From AP-15 sp963818695 (lineage in GTDB: Bacteria > Pseudomonadota > Alphaproteobacteria > ATCC43930 > CGMCC-115725): 64,000 nt of DNA. Made by a program: the position numbers and the translations under genes. Below the pieces are notes generated by a model. The model ran no database searches. It saw nothing but the letters and a program-made list of their open reading frames with translations, and had not been told where the DNA came from. Every line of letters begins with the position of its first letter. The stretch's first letter is position 1. Where the stretch lies: contig CAWFTG010000009.1 of assembly GCA_963818695.1 (NCBI GenBank), forward strand, positions 558,001-622,000, read 5' to 3'. Positions 9,985 through 18,421 of the stretch are shown one piece after another.

Positions 9985-10616
9985 CGCGGCGTGATCCCGC
10001 CGGCCCCCGACGGGGCGGTGGTTATGCCGGTGCTGCCGACGCCTTCCGGCCCGATCTCCGGCTCGCGCGCGTCCATTTCGCCGAGGCTACCCGGCTTGAC
10101 GGCGACCTTGACGCCCGGTGCGAGACCGGTCTGGCCGGTCGCCACGACCTTGTCACCGGCTTTGAGCCCTTTACCAATCAGCGCAATACCGTTTTCGACA
10201 TCAGTGGTCGTCACCGGTTGCGGTTTGACGGTAAAATCAGGCTCGATCAGATAAACGAACGAGCCGGTGGGGCCCATCAGCACGGCATTCGCCGGGACCG
10301 TCACGCCATCTTTGACGATATCGAGTTCGAGGTGTGCGTTGACGAATTCGCCCGGCCACAACGCGGCATCCTGATTGGCGAATTCCGCCTTCAGAGTCAC
10401 CGTCCCGGTATTCTGGTCGACGGTGTTGTTGATGACCTTGTTTGGGTGGTCGCGCCGGAGCACGACCAGGGTGGCGTTTCTCACGCGGTCAGCCTGCATC
10501 ATCCTATCCGGGTCAGCGGCCGAGCGCTGCGGCGCTACGGGATCACCGGAACCCCCGGTGATTGCGCCGTCATGGGTGCATGCCATCTGATGCTCGAGAC
10601 GCCGCAGCGTCAGCAA
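9981..10616 (-). pseudogene. RND efflux periplasmic adaptor (HlyD/MdtA-like), N-terminally truncated
   Basis: Only the C-terminal part of a membrane-fusion protein is recognisable: VINNTVDQNTGTVTLKAEF begins the beta-barrel domain, followed by ALWPGEFVNAHLEL, VPANAVLMGP and GLKAGDKVVATGQTGL. A normal adaptor has about 370-400 residues with a signal or lipid anchor, a coiled-coil hairpin and a lipoyl domain. All of these are missing, and the first 60 or so residues of this open frame have no likeness to them. The break lies near 10450. The stop overlaps the start of the transporter by four bases, the normal operon layout, so this was once the first gene of the pump operon. The palindrome at 10673 lies just upstream, close to the missing part. 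Confidence 0.75.
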
Positions 10617-10672
10617 AATGTCTATCGACTGTCGCTGTCCCGCTCGCGTCGAGGAGGTAGCGGCGCGGCGCG

Positions 10673-10698
10673 ACCCTCCCCGTAGCTACGGGGAGGGT
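10673..10698. repeat. perfect 26-base GC-rich palindrome
   Basis: Arms ACCCTCCCCGTAG and CTACGGGGAGGGT are exact reverse complements with no loop. The element sits between the truncated efflux adaptor and the permease gene, both on the minus strand. It could end permease transcription. It resembles the other CCTCCCC-type repeats in this window. Confidence 0.8.
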
Positions 10699-10722
10699 GC
10701 TGCGTCGGCTCATCCGAGAACG

Positions 10723-12177
10723 TCAGCGCAGAGCGAGTTCCCAATCGAGATCTTCGACGGGCTCGCGTTGCTCGCCCGGATGCGAAGCTCGGGCCAGCCA
10801 GGCAAAATAGGGCGACAGTAGCTGCATTGTCGCCCAGTAGCCTGCGCCGGTCGCCACCAATGTGATCAGCACCCGGATCGATTCCGGAGGGATGACGAAC
10901 ATGTAGGCGAGAAACCCGCATGCCGTCCAAATTACCGCGATCGGATTGATGCCTTTCCAGTACCAGTACGGACCCTTGGTCTCAAACAATCCGACGAGGT
11001 CGATACGCATCCGCTTGACCAGCAGATAATCGGCGATCAGCACTCCGGCGATCGGCGAGAAGACGTTCCCCAACATCCCTACGTAAGTCGTGTAGCCGCT
11101 CGCGACGTCCGGGATCGCGGAGAGGATGATGCCGAGCACGCTGATGACCAAGGTGGTCCAGAACCGGCCCAGCCTTTCAAAGATGTTCGACAGCGACAAC
11201 CCGCCCGTATAGAGATTGAGGACATTGATTGTCCAGTTGTCGAGCGCGATGACGATCAGAAACAGCAGCAAGACGAACCAGCTGGTAGTTAGCCCGGAGG
11301 CTACCTTGAACACGTTCGCGGTCTTGCCCAGCGTCGCCGCCGCCCTATAGGCGCCGAGGCAGGCGGCAAAGCAGCCGCCGCCGACCTTGCCCATCAACGT
11401 GCCCCACCACATGTCGGCGCGCGAGCGGGTGTAGCCGCAAAAATCCGCCGAATCGGTGAGCATCGTCAAAGATCCGGCGGCGACGACGTTCATCCAGGTG
11501 ACGAAGAGGAGCCAGCCGGCTTCGGGTTTCCCGGCGTAGTGAAACACCTGGGAAGGTGTGTAACTGGGATCGCTGTGCGTTCCCAACAGCACTAGAACAA
11601 ACGACAGGATCAAAATTTTAAAAGGCAGTGCAACTCGCGACAGATGCTTTAAGGAGTCGTAGCCGATGATTGCGACGATCGCCTGCAAAATCGCGAAAAT
11701 GACGCTGATCGTGACCAGCGAATGTGGTGTTCCGGTCCACCGGTCGAGGATTGCGACGACCGCGAGGGAGCCCGCCACGGTCTGGTATGCGAACCAGTAC
11801 GTCGAAGCGATCGTGCGCAGAAATGAGGGCGCCCATTTTGCGCCACGCAGCCCATAGACCATGCGCATCGAGACTTGCCCAGGCAAGCCGTAATCGACCC
11901 CGACGGTTGCGGTGATCGTGTAGGCGATGGTTGCGAGCAGCACCCCGCCGGTAATGGCGCCGACCGCCCCCCAGAACGACAAACCCGATACCACGGCCAT
12001 CCCGCCAACCAGCATCGAGCCGGGATTGAGCGCGAACCCGAAAATAATCGCGAATATGTCGTGCCATCGCACCGTCTTCAGCTCCGGCGGCACCGGCTCG
12101 ATGCCAAATTGTTCGACACCCTTGGGCTGATGATACCGCGTGCGGATCTTTTCCTCGATTTCGGCTACCGAATGCAT
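10723..12177 (-). CDS. NCS1-family purine/cytosine permease-like transporter
   Basis: A 484-residue inner-membrane carrier of the nucleobase:cation symporter-1 family, with about twelve hydrophobic helices. The N-terminal cytoplasmic stretch is followed by FALNPGSMLVGGMAVVSGLS in helix 1 and YGLPGQVSMRMVYGLRGAKW, which corresponds to the NCS1 helix 2-3 region. SADFCGYTRSRADMWWGTLMG and WTINVLNLYTGGLSL are also typical of the family. Transport of cytosine, uracil, allantoin, hydantoin or thiamine precursors is known in the family; which applies here is not visible. ATG 12177 is the only sensible start. It is apparently transcribed alone. A 160-base AT-richer gap separates it from the dioxygenase gene, which reads in the same direction. 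Confidence 0.85.
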   Translation of the reverse strand: MHSVAEIEEKIRTRYHQPKGVEQFGIEPVPPELKTVRWHDIFAIIFGFALNPGSMLVGGMAVVSGLSFWGAVGAITGGVLLATIAYTITATVGVDYGLPGQVSMRMVYGLRGAKWAPSFLRTIASTYWFAYQTVAGSLAVVAILDRWTGTPHSLVTISVIFAILQAIVAIIGYDSLKHLSRVALPFKILILSFVLVLLGTHSDPSYTPSQVFHYAGKPEAGWLLFVTWMNVVAAGSLTMLTDSADFCGYTRSRADMWWGTLMGKVGGGCFAACLGAYRAAATLGKTANVFKVASGLTTSWFVLLLFLIVIALDNWTINVLNLYTGGLSLSNIFERLGRFWTTLVISVLGIILSAIPDVASGYTTYVGMLGNVFSPIAGVLIADYLLVKRMRIDLVGLFETKGPYWYWKGINPIAVIWTACGFLAYMFVIPPESIRVLITLVATGAGYWATMQLLSPYFAWLARASHPGEQREPVEDLDWELALR

Positions 12178-12338
12178 TGCTGTTCTCCGTAGGCTCTATC
12201 GAACAGCAATTGCCAGCAATATCCATGCCATCAGAAGTTTCTGCTTAGGAAAACAGGCAGCCCGCTTAATTTAAAGCCAGGCCAAGGTACTACGTACTGC
12301 CTATTTACTATTGTCGTCTGAACTAGGGCCTTAAATTT

Positions 12339-13220
12339 TTATTTGGCGGACAATTTGGTGTCATCACCGGCCAAAGTAGTGCGGCGCACGTCGCGCACTT
12401 CGGTGCGGTCGAAACGGCGGGCGCGGTGCATCGTCGCGCGGTTGTCCCACATGACGAGGTCGAAAGGCTGCCACGAGTGCGAATAGACAAACGCAGGCGT
12501 TGTCGCATGCTCGGTCAGGTCGCGCAGGAACATGCGTCCTTCGGGGATCGTCCAGCCGACGATTGCGCCGGCGTGCGATGAGAGGAACAGTGATCTGCGG
12601 CCGGTTGCCGGATGAGTCCGCACCAACCGCTGCCGTACCGGCCGGAACGCTGCGATTTCCTCCGCCGTCAGATCGGTGAACCCGATCGCCTCGCGGGAAT
12701 AGATCAGCGAATGCTCGCAGATCAGGTCCTCGATTTCGCCCTTGGTGCGGTGATCCAGCGCGTCATAGGCGGCGCGCATATCGGCGAATTCGGTGTTGGC
12801 GCCCCATGAAGGAAGGACCCGCGCGGAGAGCAGCGAATATTTCGCCGGAACCGGGCGGAACGAGCTGTCGGAGTGCCACAGCCGGTCGCCCAGCTTGAAG
12901 AACCACACCCGATCCTCGTCGGACATGATGTTGCCGTGCTTGTCGAGGTTGGAGAAATCCGCCATGCCCGAGCCGAGCCGTTGGTCCTCGCGTTTTCTGA
13001 CGTGCCCCGGCGTGTTGTAATTTTCGAGCGACCCAAAATGACGGGAGAACGCGATCTGCTCCTCGTCGGTGAGGTTCTGGTCGCGAAAGATCAGCACCGC
13101 ATATTCGTTCATTCCCGCCTCGACCGCCTCGATCTCACCCGGAGCGAGCGGCTTCCGGCAATCGATACCCGCAACCTCACCGGCCAAAGCGGGATGGAGT
13201 GGGCGGATCGATACAGGCAT
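12339..13220 (-). CDS. TauD/TfdA family Fe(II)/2-oxoglutarate-dependent dioxygenase
   Basis: A 293-residue member of the TauD/TfdA family, soluble oxygenases that couple 2-oxoglutarate decarboxylation to substrate hydroxylation. The facial triad is visible: His116 and Asp118 in LWHSDSSF, and His265 in WDNRATMHRARRFD. Arg279 or Arg280 in DVRRTTLAGD should bind the 2-oxoglutarate carboxylate. DNRATMHRAR is closer to 2,4-D dioxygenase (TfdA) than to taurine dioxygenase, so an aryloxy- or related acid is plausible, but specificity cannot be settled. Length is normal. The neighbouring NCS1 permease reads in the same direction and could supply the substrate; this is conjecture. A single gene, probably with its own promoter in the gap near 13221-13250. 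Confidence 0.85.
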   Translation of the reverse strand: MPVSIRPLHPALAGEVAGIDCRKPLAPGEIEAVEAGMNEYAVLIFRDQNLTDEEQIAFSRHFGSLENYNTPGHVRKREDQRLGSGMADFSNLDKHGNIMSDEDRVWFFKLGDRLWHSDSSFRPVPAKYSLLSARVLPSWGANTEFADMRAAYDALDHRTKGEIEDLICEHSLIYSREAIGFTDLTAEEIAAFRPVRQRLVRTHPATGRRSLFLSSHAGAIVGWTIPEGRMFLRDLTEHATTPAFVYSHSWQPFDLVMWDNRATMHRARRFDRTEVRDVRRTTLAGDDTKLSAK

Positions 13221-13250
13221 CCGTTCAACCTCCTGCCTTAAGTTGACGTC

Positions 13251-13655
13251 TCAGCTTCCCTCCGCTGCTCGCCGCCGCAACTCCGAGAGCCAGCGCCGTA
13301 GCACAGCGGCGTGCCCGGAAAGGCGGTTTTCGATTTCCTCGCCGATTTTACCCCGATACATGTGGACCGCCAGATTGCGATCCTGCCCAATCCGCGTGGC
13401 GGCCTGTGCGTCCTCATCCGAAAGCCAGCCGAGCCGCCGCGCTGCGCGGATCGCTGTGTTCGGCGACGCGACTTCGGTGTCCTCTCGCTCGCCAAGAAGC
13501 TGCTGAGAGGCCTTCCACACCGCTTCGAACGTGTAAATCAGCCGCAGGATAGCGCTGTCGCGATCAACCAGCGAACGCGATGCATTCGTCACGGCCTCGT
13601 CAAGGGTCGCGAGTGCCGCCTCTGCTTCGGCGAGCCGCCGCTCTATTCCCGCCAT
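13251..13655 (-). CDS. HEPN-domain toxin (HI0074-like nucleotidyltransferase partner)
   Basis: A 134-residue all-helical HEPN protein. Near residue 93 it carries RNLAVHMY, an R-x4-H-x-Y motif. In HEPN toxins the Arg and His cut RNA, and in characterised HEPN/MNT systems the Tyr is the residue AMPylated by the partner. Here these are Arg93, His98 and Tyr100. Its start codon lies 13 bases inside the end of the MNT nucleotidyltransferase gene, so the two are almost certainly made together. It is most like the HI0074 type, often annotated as a nucleotidyltransferase substrate-binding protein. The likely role is an RNase toxin kept inactive by the partner, in a type VII toxin-antitoxin module. A non-toxic regulatory role is possible. 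Confidence 0.8.
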   Translation of the reverse strand: MAGIERRLAEAEAALATLDEAVTNASRSLVDRDSAILRLIYTFEAVWKASQQLLGEREDTEVASPNTAIRAARRLGWLSDEDAQAATRIGQDRNLAVHMYRGKIGEEIENRLSGHAAVLRRWLSELRRRAAEGS

Positions 13656-13945
13656 TTCACGCCTTCCCGCCGCACTTCCTCGACCAAGGCAGGCTCGGCA
13701 CGCCGCAGATCGACGAGATCCACGTCGTAGGGGATCGGGCTCTCCTCAATGTCGGCAGCCAATTCGGCGAGGAGGCCTGAGGGAAGGTTGTCGCGCGGCA
13801 GGATCGCGATATCGATGTCGCTGTGCTGCCGGGCCTCGCCGCGCGCGCAGGATCCGAACAACCATACCGCCGCATCATGCTCGCCGAGCGCATCGAGCAC
13901 CATACGGCGCAATTCCTCGATCGCCTGTTCGCGAACGGTGCTCAC
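13643..13945 (-). CDS. MNT-domain nucleotidyltransferase antitoxin
   Basis: A minimal nucleotidyltransferase of 100 residues. The catalytic motif is FGSCARGEARQHSDID, a perfect GS-x10-DxD with Gly31-Ser32 and Asp43/Asp45. A third acidic position lies in YDVDLVDL near residue 75. Such proteins AMPylate the tyrosine of the HEPN toxin and so neutralise it. The frame stays open far upstream inside uvrA, but that part is antisense-like noise; the GTG at 13945 gives a normal length and lies 13 bases after the uvrA stop. The gene order antitoxin then toxin, with a short overlap, is standard. Being placed directly behind uvrA on the same strand, it could be read through from the uvrA promoter. Confidence 0.8.
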   Translation of the reverse strand: MSTVREQAIEELRRMVLDALGEHDAAVWLFGSCARGEARQHSDIDIAILPRDNLPSGLLAELAADIEESPIPYDVDLVDLRRAEPALVEEVRREGVKWRE

Positions 13946-13958
13946 CAAGAGGTCGCGT

Positions 13959-16814
13959 TCATCCCGCCCGCCGGCGTTGCGCGGGACGGCGGGCGAGGTA
14001 GGGCCGGAGGTACTGCCCGGTGTAGCTCGCCTCGCATGACGCGATGTCTTCGGGGGTGCCGGTGGCGACGATATGGCCGCCGGCATCGCCGCCTTCGGGG
14101 CCGAGATCGATGATCCAGTCGGCGGTCTTGATGACTTCGAGATTGTGCTCGATGACGAGCACGGTGTTGCCGGCCTCGACCAGCGCGTGCAATACGTCGA
14201 GGAGCTTGCGGACATCATCGAAGTGGAGCCCGGTTGTCGGCTCGTCGAGGATGTAGAGGGTGCGGCCGGTGGCGCGGCGCGAGAGTTCCTTGGCCAATTT
14301 GACACGCTGCGCCTCGCCGCCCGACAAGGTCGTCGCCGGCTGGCCGATATGGATGTAGCCGAGCCCGACCCGCTGCAGGGTCTGCAATTTGTCGCGGATC
14401 GCCGGCACGGCGCGGAAGAAATCGGCGCCTTCGTCGACCGTCATGTCGAGCACGTCGGCGATGCTCTTCGCGCGGAACAGCACCTCCAGGGTCTCGCGAT
14501 TGTAGCGCCGGCCTTTGCACACGTCGCACTGGACATAGACGTCGGGCAGGAAGTGCATCTCGATCTTGATGACGCCGTCGCCCTGGCAGGCCTCGCAGCG
14601 CCCGCCTTTGACGTTGAACGAGAAGCGTCCCGGCAAATAGCCGCGCGACTTCGCCTCGGGCAGCCCGGTAAACCAGTCGCGGATCGGCGTGAAGCAGCCG
14701 GTATAGGTCGCCGGGTTCGAGCGCGGGGTGCGGCCGATCGGCGACTGGTCGATGTCGACGATCTTGTCGAGAAACTCGACGCCTTCGAGCCCGGCATGCG
14801 GCGCGGCCTGCTCGCGCGCGTTGTTGAGCCGCTTGGCGAGCGCCTTGTACAAGGTCTCGACGATCAGGGTCGACTTGCCACCGCCCGACACTCCGGTCAC
14901 GCAACAAAACGTGCCGAGCGGGATCTCGGCGGTAATCCCTTTCAGGTTGTTGCCGCGAGCCTCGAGGATACGGAGGATCTGTCCCGGGTGGCCGATACGG
15001 CGCATCGGCGGCACCGGGATCTCGCGCTTGCCGGTCAGGTACTGGCCGGTGATGCTGTCCGAGTTGGCCATGATCGCTTCGGGTGTGCCTTCGGCGACGA
15101 CATGCCCGCCATGGACCCCGGCGCCCGGCCCCATATCGATAACCCAATCGGCGGTGCGGATCGCTTCCTCGTCGTGCTCGACGACGATGACCGTGTTGCC
15201 GAGGTCGCGCAGCCGCTTCAGGGTCGCGAGCAGGCGCCCGTTGTCACGCTGGTGCAATCCGATCGACGGCTCGTCGAGCACATAGAGCACGCCCGTCAGC
15301 CCGGAGCCGATCTGCGACGCGAGCCGGATGCGCTGGCTCTCCCCACCCGATAACGTCCCGGACGCCCGCGACAAGGTAAGGTATTCGAGCCCGACATTCT
15401 TCAAAAAGCCGAGCCGCTCGTTGATTTCCTTGAGGATGCGCTGCGCGATCTCGCGCTGGCTCGGGGTCAGCTCGGCGCCGATGCCCGAAAACCAGGAGCC
15501 GGCCTCGGCGATCGACATCGCCGCGACCTGGCTGATGTGCTTGCCGGCGATTTTGACGGCGAGCGCTTCGGGCTTGAGCCGGTCGCCGCCGCACACCTCG
15601 CAGGTCCTGGCGCTTTGATAGCGCCCGAGTTCTTCTTTGACCCACGCGCTGTCGGTCTCGCGGAAGCGCCGCTCCATATTCGGCAGGACGCCCTCGAACG
15701 GCCGGTCGGTCGTGTATTTCCGCAGCCCGTCATCATAGGTCATCTTGATCGGCTCGCCGTCGGAGCCGTAGAGGATCGTGCGGCGCATCTTTTCCGGCAA
15801 ATCCTGCCAGGGCGTATGCATGCTCTTGCGGAAGTGCCGCGCAATGCTCTCGAGGGTCTGCGTGTAATATTGCGAGCTCGAATGCGACCACGGGCTGACC
15901 GCGCCCTCGGCGAGGCTGCGCCTTACATCGTGCACGACCAGGTCGGGGGCGAAGTAGAGCTTGGTGCCGAGCCCGTCACAGGCCGGGCAGGCGCCGAACG
16001 GGTTGTTGAACGAAAAGAGGCGCGGCTCGATTTCCGGGATCGTGAAGCCGGAGACCGGACAGGCGAATTTCGCCGAGAAGATCGTCTGCTCGCCGGTATC
16101 GGCGTTCTCGGTGATCGCGATGCCGTCGGCCAATTCGAGCGCGGTCTCGAACAAATCGGCGAGCCGGTTGCCGAGTTCGCTGTCGACGATGATGCGGTCG
16201 ACGACGATCTCGATGTCGTGCTTGAGGTTCTTGTTGAGCCCGCGGACCTCGTCGAGCTCGAACATCTTGCCGTCGATCTTGACCCTTTGAAAGCCGCGCC
16301 GCTGCAGCTCGGCCAATTCCTTGCGGTATTCGCCCTTGCGCCCGCGCACGATCGGGCCGAGCAGGTAGAGCCGGGTGCCCTGCGGCATCGCCAGCACGCG
16401 GTCGACCATCTGCGACACGGTCTGGCTGACGATCGGCAGCCCGGTCGCGGGCGAGTAGGGCACGCCGACCCGCGCCCATAACAGGCGCATGTAGTCGTAG
16501 ATTTCGGTCACGGTGCCGACCGTCGAGCGCGGATTGCGCGAGGTCGTCTTCTGCTCGATCGAGATCGCCGGCGACAGCCCCTCGATCGATTCGACCTCGG
16601 GCTTCTGCATCAATTCGAGGAATTGCCTCGCATACGCCGACAGGCTCTCGACATAGCGGCGCTGGCCCTCGGCATAGATCGTGTCGAAGGCCAGCGAGGA
16701 TTTGCCCGACCCCGACAGCCCGGTGATCACCACGAGGCTGTCGCGCGGCAATTCGACATCGATGTTCTTGAGATTGTGCTCCCGCGCGCCGCGGATTCGG
16801 ATCAGCTGCTGCAT
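13959..16814 (-). CDS. uvrA: excinuclease ABC subunit A
   Basis: UvrA, the damage-sensing ATPase of nucleotide excision repair, 951 residues and full length. Both ABC ATPase halves are present. The first Walker A is GLSGSGKSSLAF near residues 32-43, with LSGGESQRIRLASQIGSGL as its signature; the second has GVSGGGKSTL and TTLSGGEAQRVKLAKEL. Zinc-finger cysteine pairs are CPACDGLG, CEVCGGDRLKPEAL and CEACQGDGVIK with CDVCKGRRYN. FSFNVKGGRCEACQGDG is strongly conserved. The protein binds damaged DNA as a dimer and loads UvrB. ATG 16814 gives the standard N-terminus MQQLIRIRGAREHNLKNI. In many alphaproteobacteria ssb lies right next to uvrA in divergent orientation; here an MFS gene and a protease gene are inserted between them. 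I could not find a clear SOS box in the 190-base upstream gap. Confidence 0.97.
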   Translation of the reverse strand: MQQLIRIRGAREHNLKNIDVELPRDSLVVITGLSGSGKSSLAFDTIYAEGQRRYVESLSAYARQFLELMQKPEVESIEGLSPAISIEQKTTSRNPRSTVGTVTEIYDYMRLLWARVGVPYSPATGLPIVSQTVSQMVDRVLAMPQGTRLYLLGPIVRGRKGEYRKELAELQRRGFQRVKIDGKMFELDEVRGLNKNLKHDIEIVVDRIIVDSELGNRLADLFETALELADGIAITENADTGEQTIFSAKFACPVSGFTIPEIEPRLFSFNNPFGACPACDGLGTKLYFAPDLVVHDVRRSLAEGAVSPWSHSSSQYYTQTLESIARHFRKSMHTPWQDLPEKMRRTILYGSDGEPIKMTYDDGLRKYTTDRPFEGVLPNMERRFRETDSAWVKEELGRYQSARTCEVCGGDRLKPEALAVKIAGKHISQVAAMSIAEAGSWFSGIGAELTPSQREIAQRILKEINERLGFLKNVGLEYLTLSRASGTLSGGESQRIRLASQIGSGLTGVLYVLDEPSIGLHQRDNGRLLATLKRLRDLGNTVIVVEHDEEAIRTADWVIDMGPGAGVHGGHVVAEGTPEAIMANSDSITGQYLTGKREIPVPPMRRIGHPGQILRILEARGNNLKGITAEIPLGTFCCVTGVSGGGKSTLIVETLYKALAKRLNNAREQAAPHAGLEGVEFLDKIVDIDQSPIGRTPRSNPATYTGCFTPIRDWFTGLPEAKSRGYLPGRFSFNVKGGRCEACQGDGVIKIEMHFLPDVYVQCDVCKGRRYNRETLEVLFRAKSIADVLDMTVDEGADFFRAVPAIRDKLQTLQRVGLGYIHIGQPATTLSGGEAQRVKLAKELSRRATGRTLYILDEPTTGLHFDDVRKLLDVLHALVEAGNTVLVIEHNLEVIKTADWIIDLGPEGGDAGGHIVATGTPEDIASCEASYTGQYLRPYLARRPAQRRRAG

Positions 16815-17002
16815 GCTTTAAGAACTTATCGCGGGATGCTGCTGAGCGCTACCGCAGTCGAAAGACACGGGCTGTAACAGATGAGATTCTCCTGTGCGGA
16901 TGAGTTGTGGACCCGTGGTGCCAAGGTGTATCCTCCGACCGGTAAAAATAAGCCCCGCCGCGTCGGCGGTAGTGGGCGCATGCAGAACAGTGAGGTCCCG
17001 GC

Positions 17003-18388
17003 ATGGACACCAACGCCACCACCTTGTCGTCACCCTGGTACCGCTCGCTCAACCGAGAGCAGTGGAGGGTGCTTTTCGCCTCGAACCTCGGCTGGCTGTT
17101 CGACGGGTTCGAGATCTACGCGCTCTTCCTGACTGTCGGTTTTGCGCTGCACCAGCTGCTCGACGTGGCGCAATACACGCAGATTCCGCGTTATGCCGGC
17201 TACGTTCTCGCGACCACAGTATTCGGCTGGGCCACCGGTGGCGTGATCGGCGGCATCGTCGCCGATTACATTGGCCGCAAGCGCACGATGATGCTGGCGA
17301 TCCTCGCTTACTCGCTGACCACCGCACTGAGTGCCCTCGCCTGGAACTGGGAGTCGTTCGCGATCCTGCGCTTTCTCGTCGGGGTCGGTATCGGCTCGGA
17401 ATGGGTCACCGGCGCCTCCCTGGTTTCCGAATTATGGCCCGATCACGCGCGCGGCAAGGGTGGCGGGCTGTTGCAAAGTGGCGCCGGGATCGGGAGTTTT
17501 CTCGCTTCCGGCGTCTGGCTGGTGATCGGCGGGTTGGGTCCCAACGCCTGGCGCTGGATGTATCTGGTCGGCGTCTTGCCGGCCCTGCTCGTATTGTGGC
17601 TCCGGAGCGGCATGCCGGAATCGGCGCGCTGGGAAGCGGCAAGCGAGCGCCGCCGCGATGCGCGGGCGCAGAGGCGCAGCGGCGTGGCGCTGGAGGGTGA
17701 AAACGCCGCGCTGACGCGCTTCACCGTGGTCGACATGTTTCTCGACCGCAGCGTTCGGAGACGGCTCATCCCCGCGTTTCTGATGATGCTTTCGGTGACC
17801 TTTGGGTTCTGGGGTGTCGCCACCTTCGTTCCGACCTATGTCGGCACCGTCGCCGCCAAGGCGGGCTTGTCGGCGCCCCATTATTCCGCAGTGGCCGGAC
17901 TCCTCGGCACCGGCGTCGCCATATTCGGCTTTATCAGCCTCGGCTTCTGCGCCGATTGGATCGGCCGCAAGCCCACGGCGATGATCTGGTACGCGATGTG
18001 CCTGGTCTTGACGCCGGTGGTGTATATGTGGGCTCAGTCAATGGCCGCGCTACTCGCCGCCGTCACGGTATTCGGCTTCTTCACGGGCGGGATCTGGGCT
18101 TGGGCACCGGTGTGGCTGCCGGAACTGTTCCCGACGCGGATGCGCGGCACCGCCGTCGCCTTCTGCTTCAACGCGCCGCGCTGGATCTCCTGTACCGGCC
18201 CGTTGATAGCCGGCACCTTGATCGTCGGGCTCGGCGGCTATGGCCCTGCAGCTACGCTCGTCGGGCTGTTCTTTATCCTGGGAGTCGTCGCGGCGCCGTT
18301 CCTTCCCGAGACCAAGGGAAAGCCCTTGCCTGAAACGTTGTCGACAACATTGCCGGGGGGAATAGAACAGGCTCCTCAGTCGGCCTAG
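17003..18388 (+). CDS. MFS transporter (metabolite:H+ symporter type)
   Basis: A 461-residue major facilitator carrier with twelve hydrophobic helices. Loop motifs are complete: ADYIGRKRTMML between helices 2 and 3, and CADWIGRKPTAMIW between helices 8 and 9. The start SNLGWLFDGFEIYALFLTVG resembles sialate/aromatic-acid symporters, where the helix 1 aspartate is important. The central cytoplasmic loop is charged (residues about 205-235). The substrate is probably a small organic anion, but this is not certain. It is divergent from uvrA, with both promoters somewhere in the 188-base gap. It stops just before the convergent protease gene, 33 bases away. The gene appears intact and unlinked to any pathway gene. 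Confidence 0.85.
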   Translation: MDTNATTLSSPWYRSLNREQWRVLFASNLGWLFDGFEIYALFLTVGFALHQLLDVAQYTQIPRYAGYVLATTVFGWATGGVIGGIVADYIGRKRTMMLAILAYSLTTALSALAWNWESFAILRFLVGVGIGSEWVTGASLVSELWPDHARGKGGGLLQSGAGIGSFLASGVWLVIGGLGPNAWRWMYLVGVLPALLVLWLRSGMPESARWEAASERRRDARAQRRSGVALEGENAALTRFTVVDMFLDRSVRRRLIPAFLMMLSVTFGFWGVATFVPTYVGTVAAKAGLSAPHYSAVAGLLGTGVAIFGFISLGFCADWIGRKPTAMIWYAMCLVLTPVVYMWAQSMAALLAAVTVFGFFTGGIWAWAPVWLPELFPTRMRGTAVAFCFNAPRWISCTGPLIAGTLIVGLGGYGPAATLVGLFFILGVVAAPFLPETKGKPLPETLSTTLPGGIEQAPQSA

Positions 18389-18421
18389 CGAACTCCGTGA
18401 GAGCGAAAAACGTTAAAGGCC

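Noticed and set aside
10673..10698. The perfect palindrome as a rho-independent terminator
   Set aside because: No T run follows on either strand and related palindromes are scattered elsewhere, so I list it as a repeat.
16815..17002. SOS box between uvrA and the MFS gene
   Set aside because: I looked for GTTC-N7-GTTC or GAAC-N7-GAAC; only a single GAAC half-site is present.
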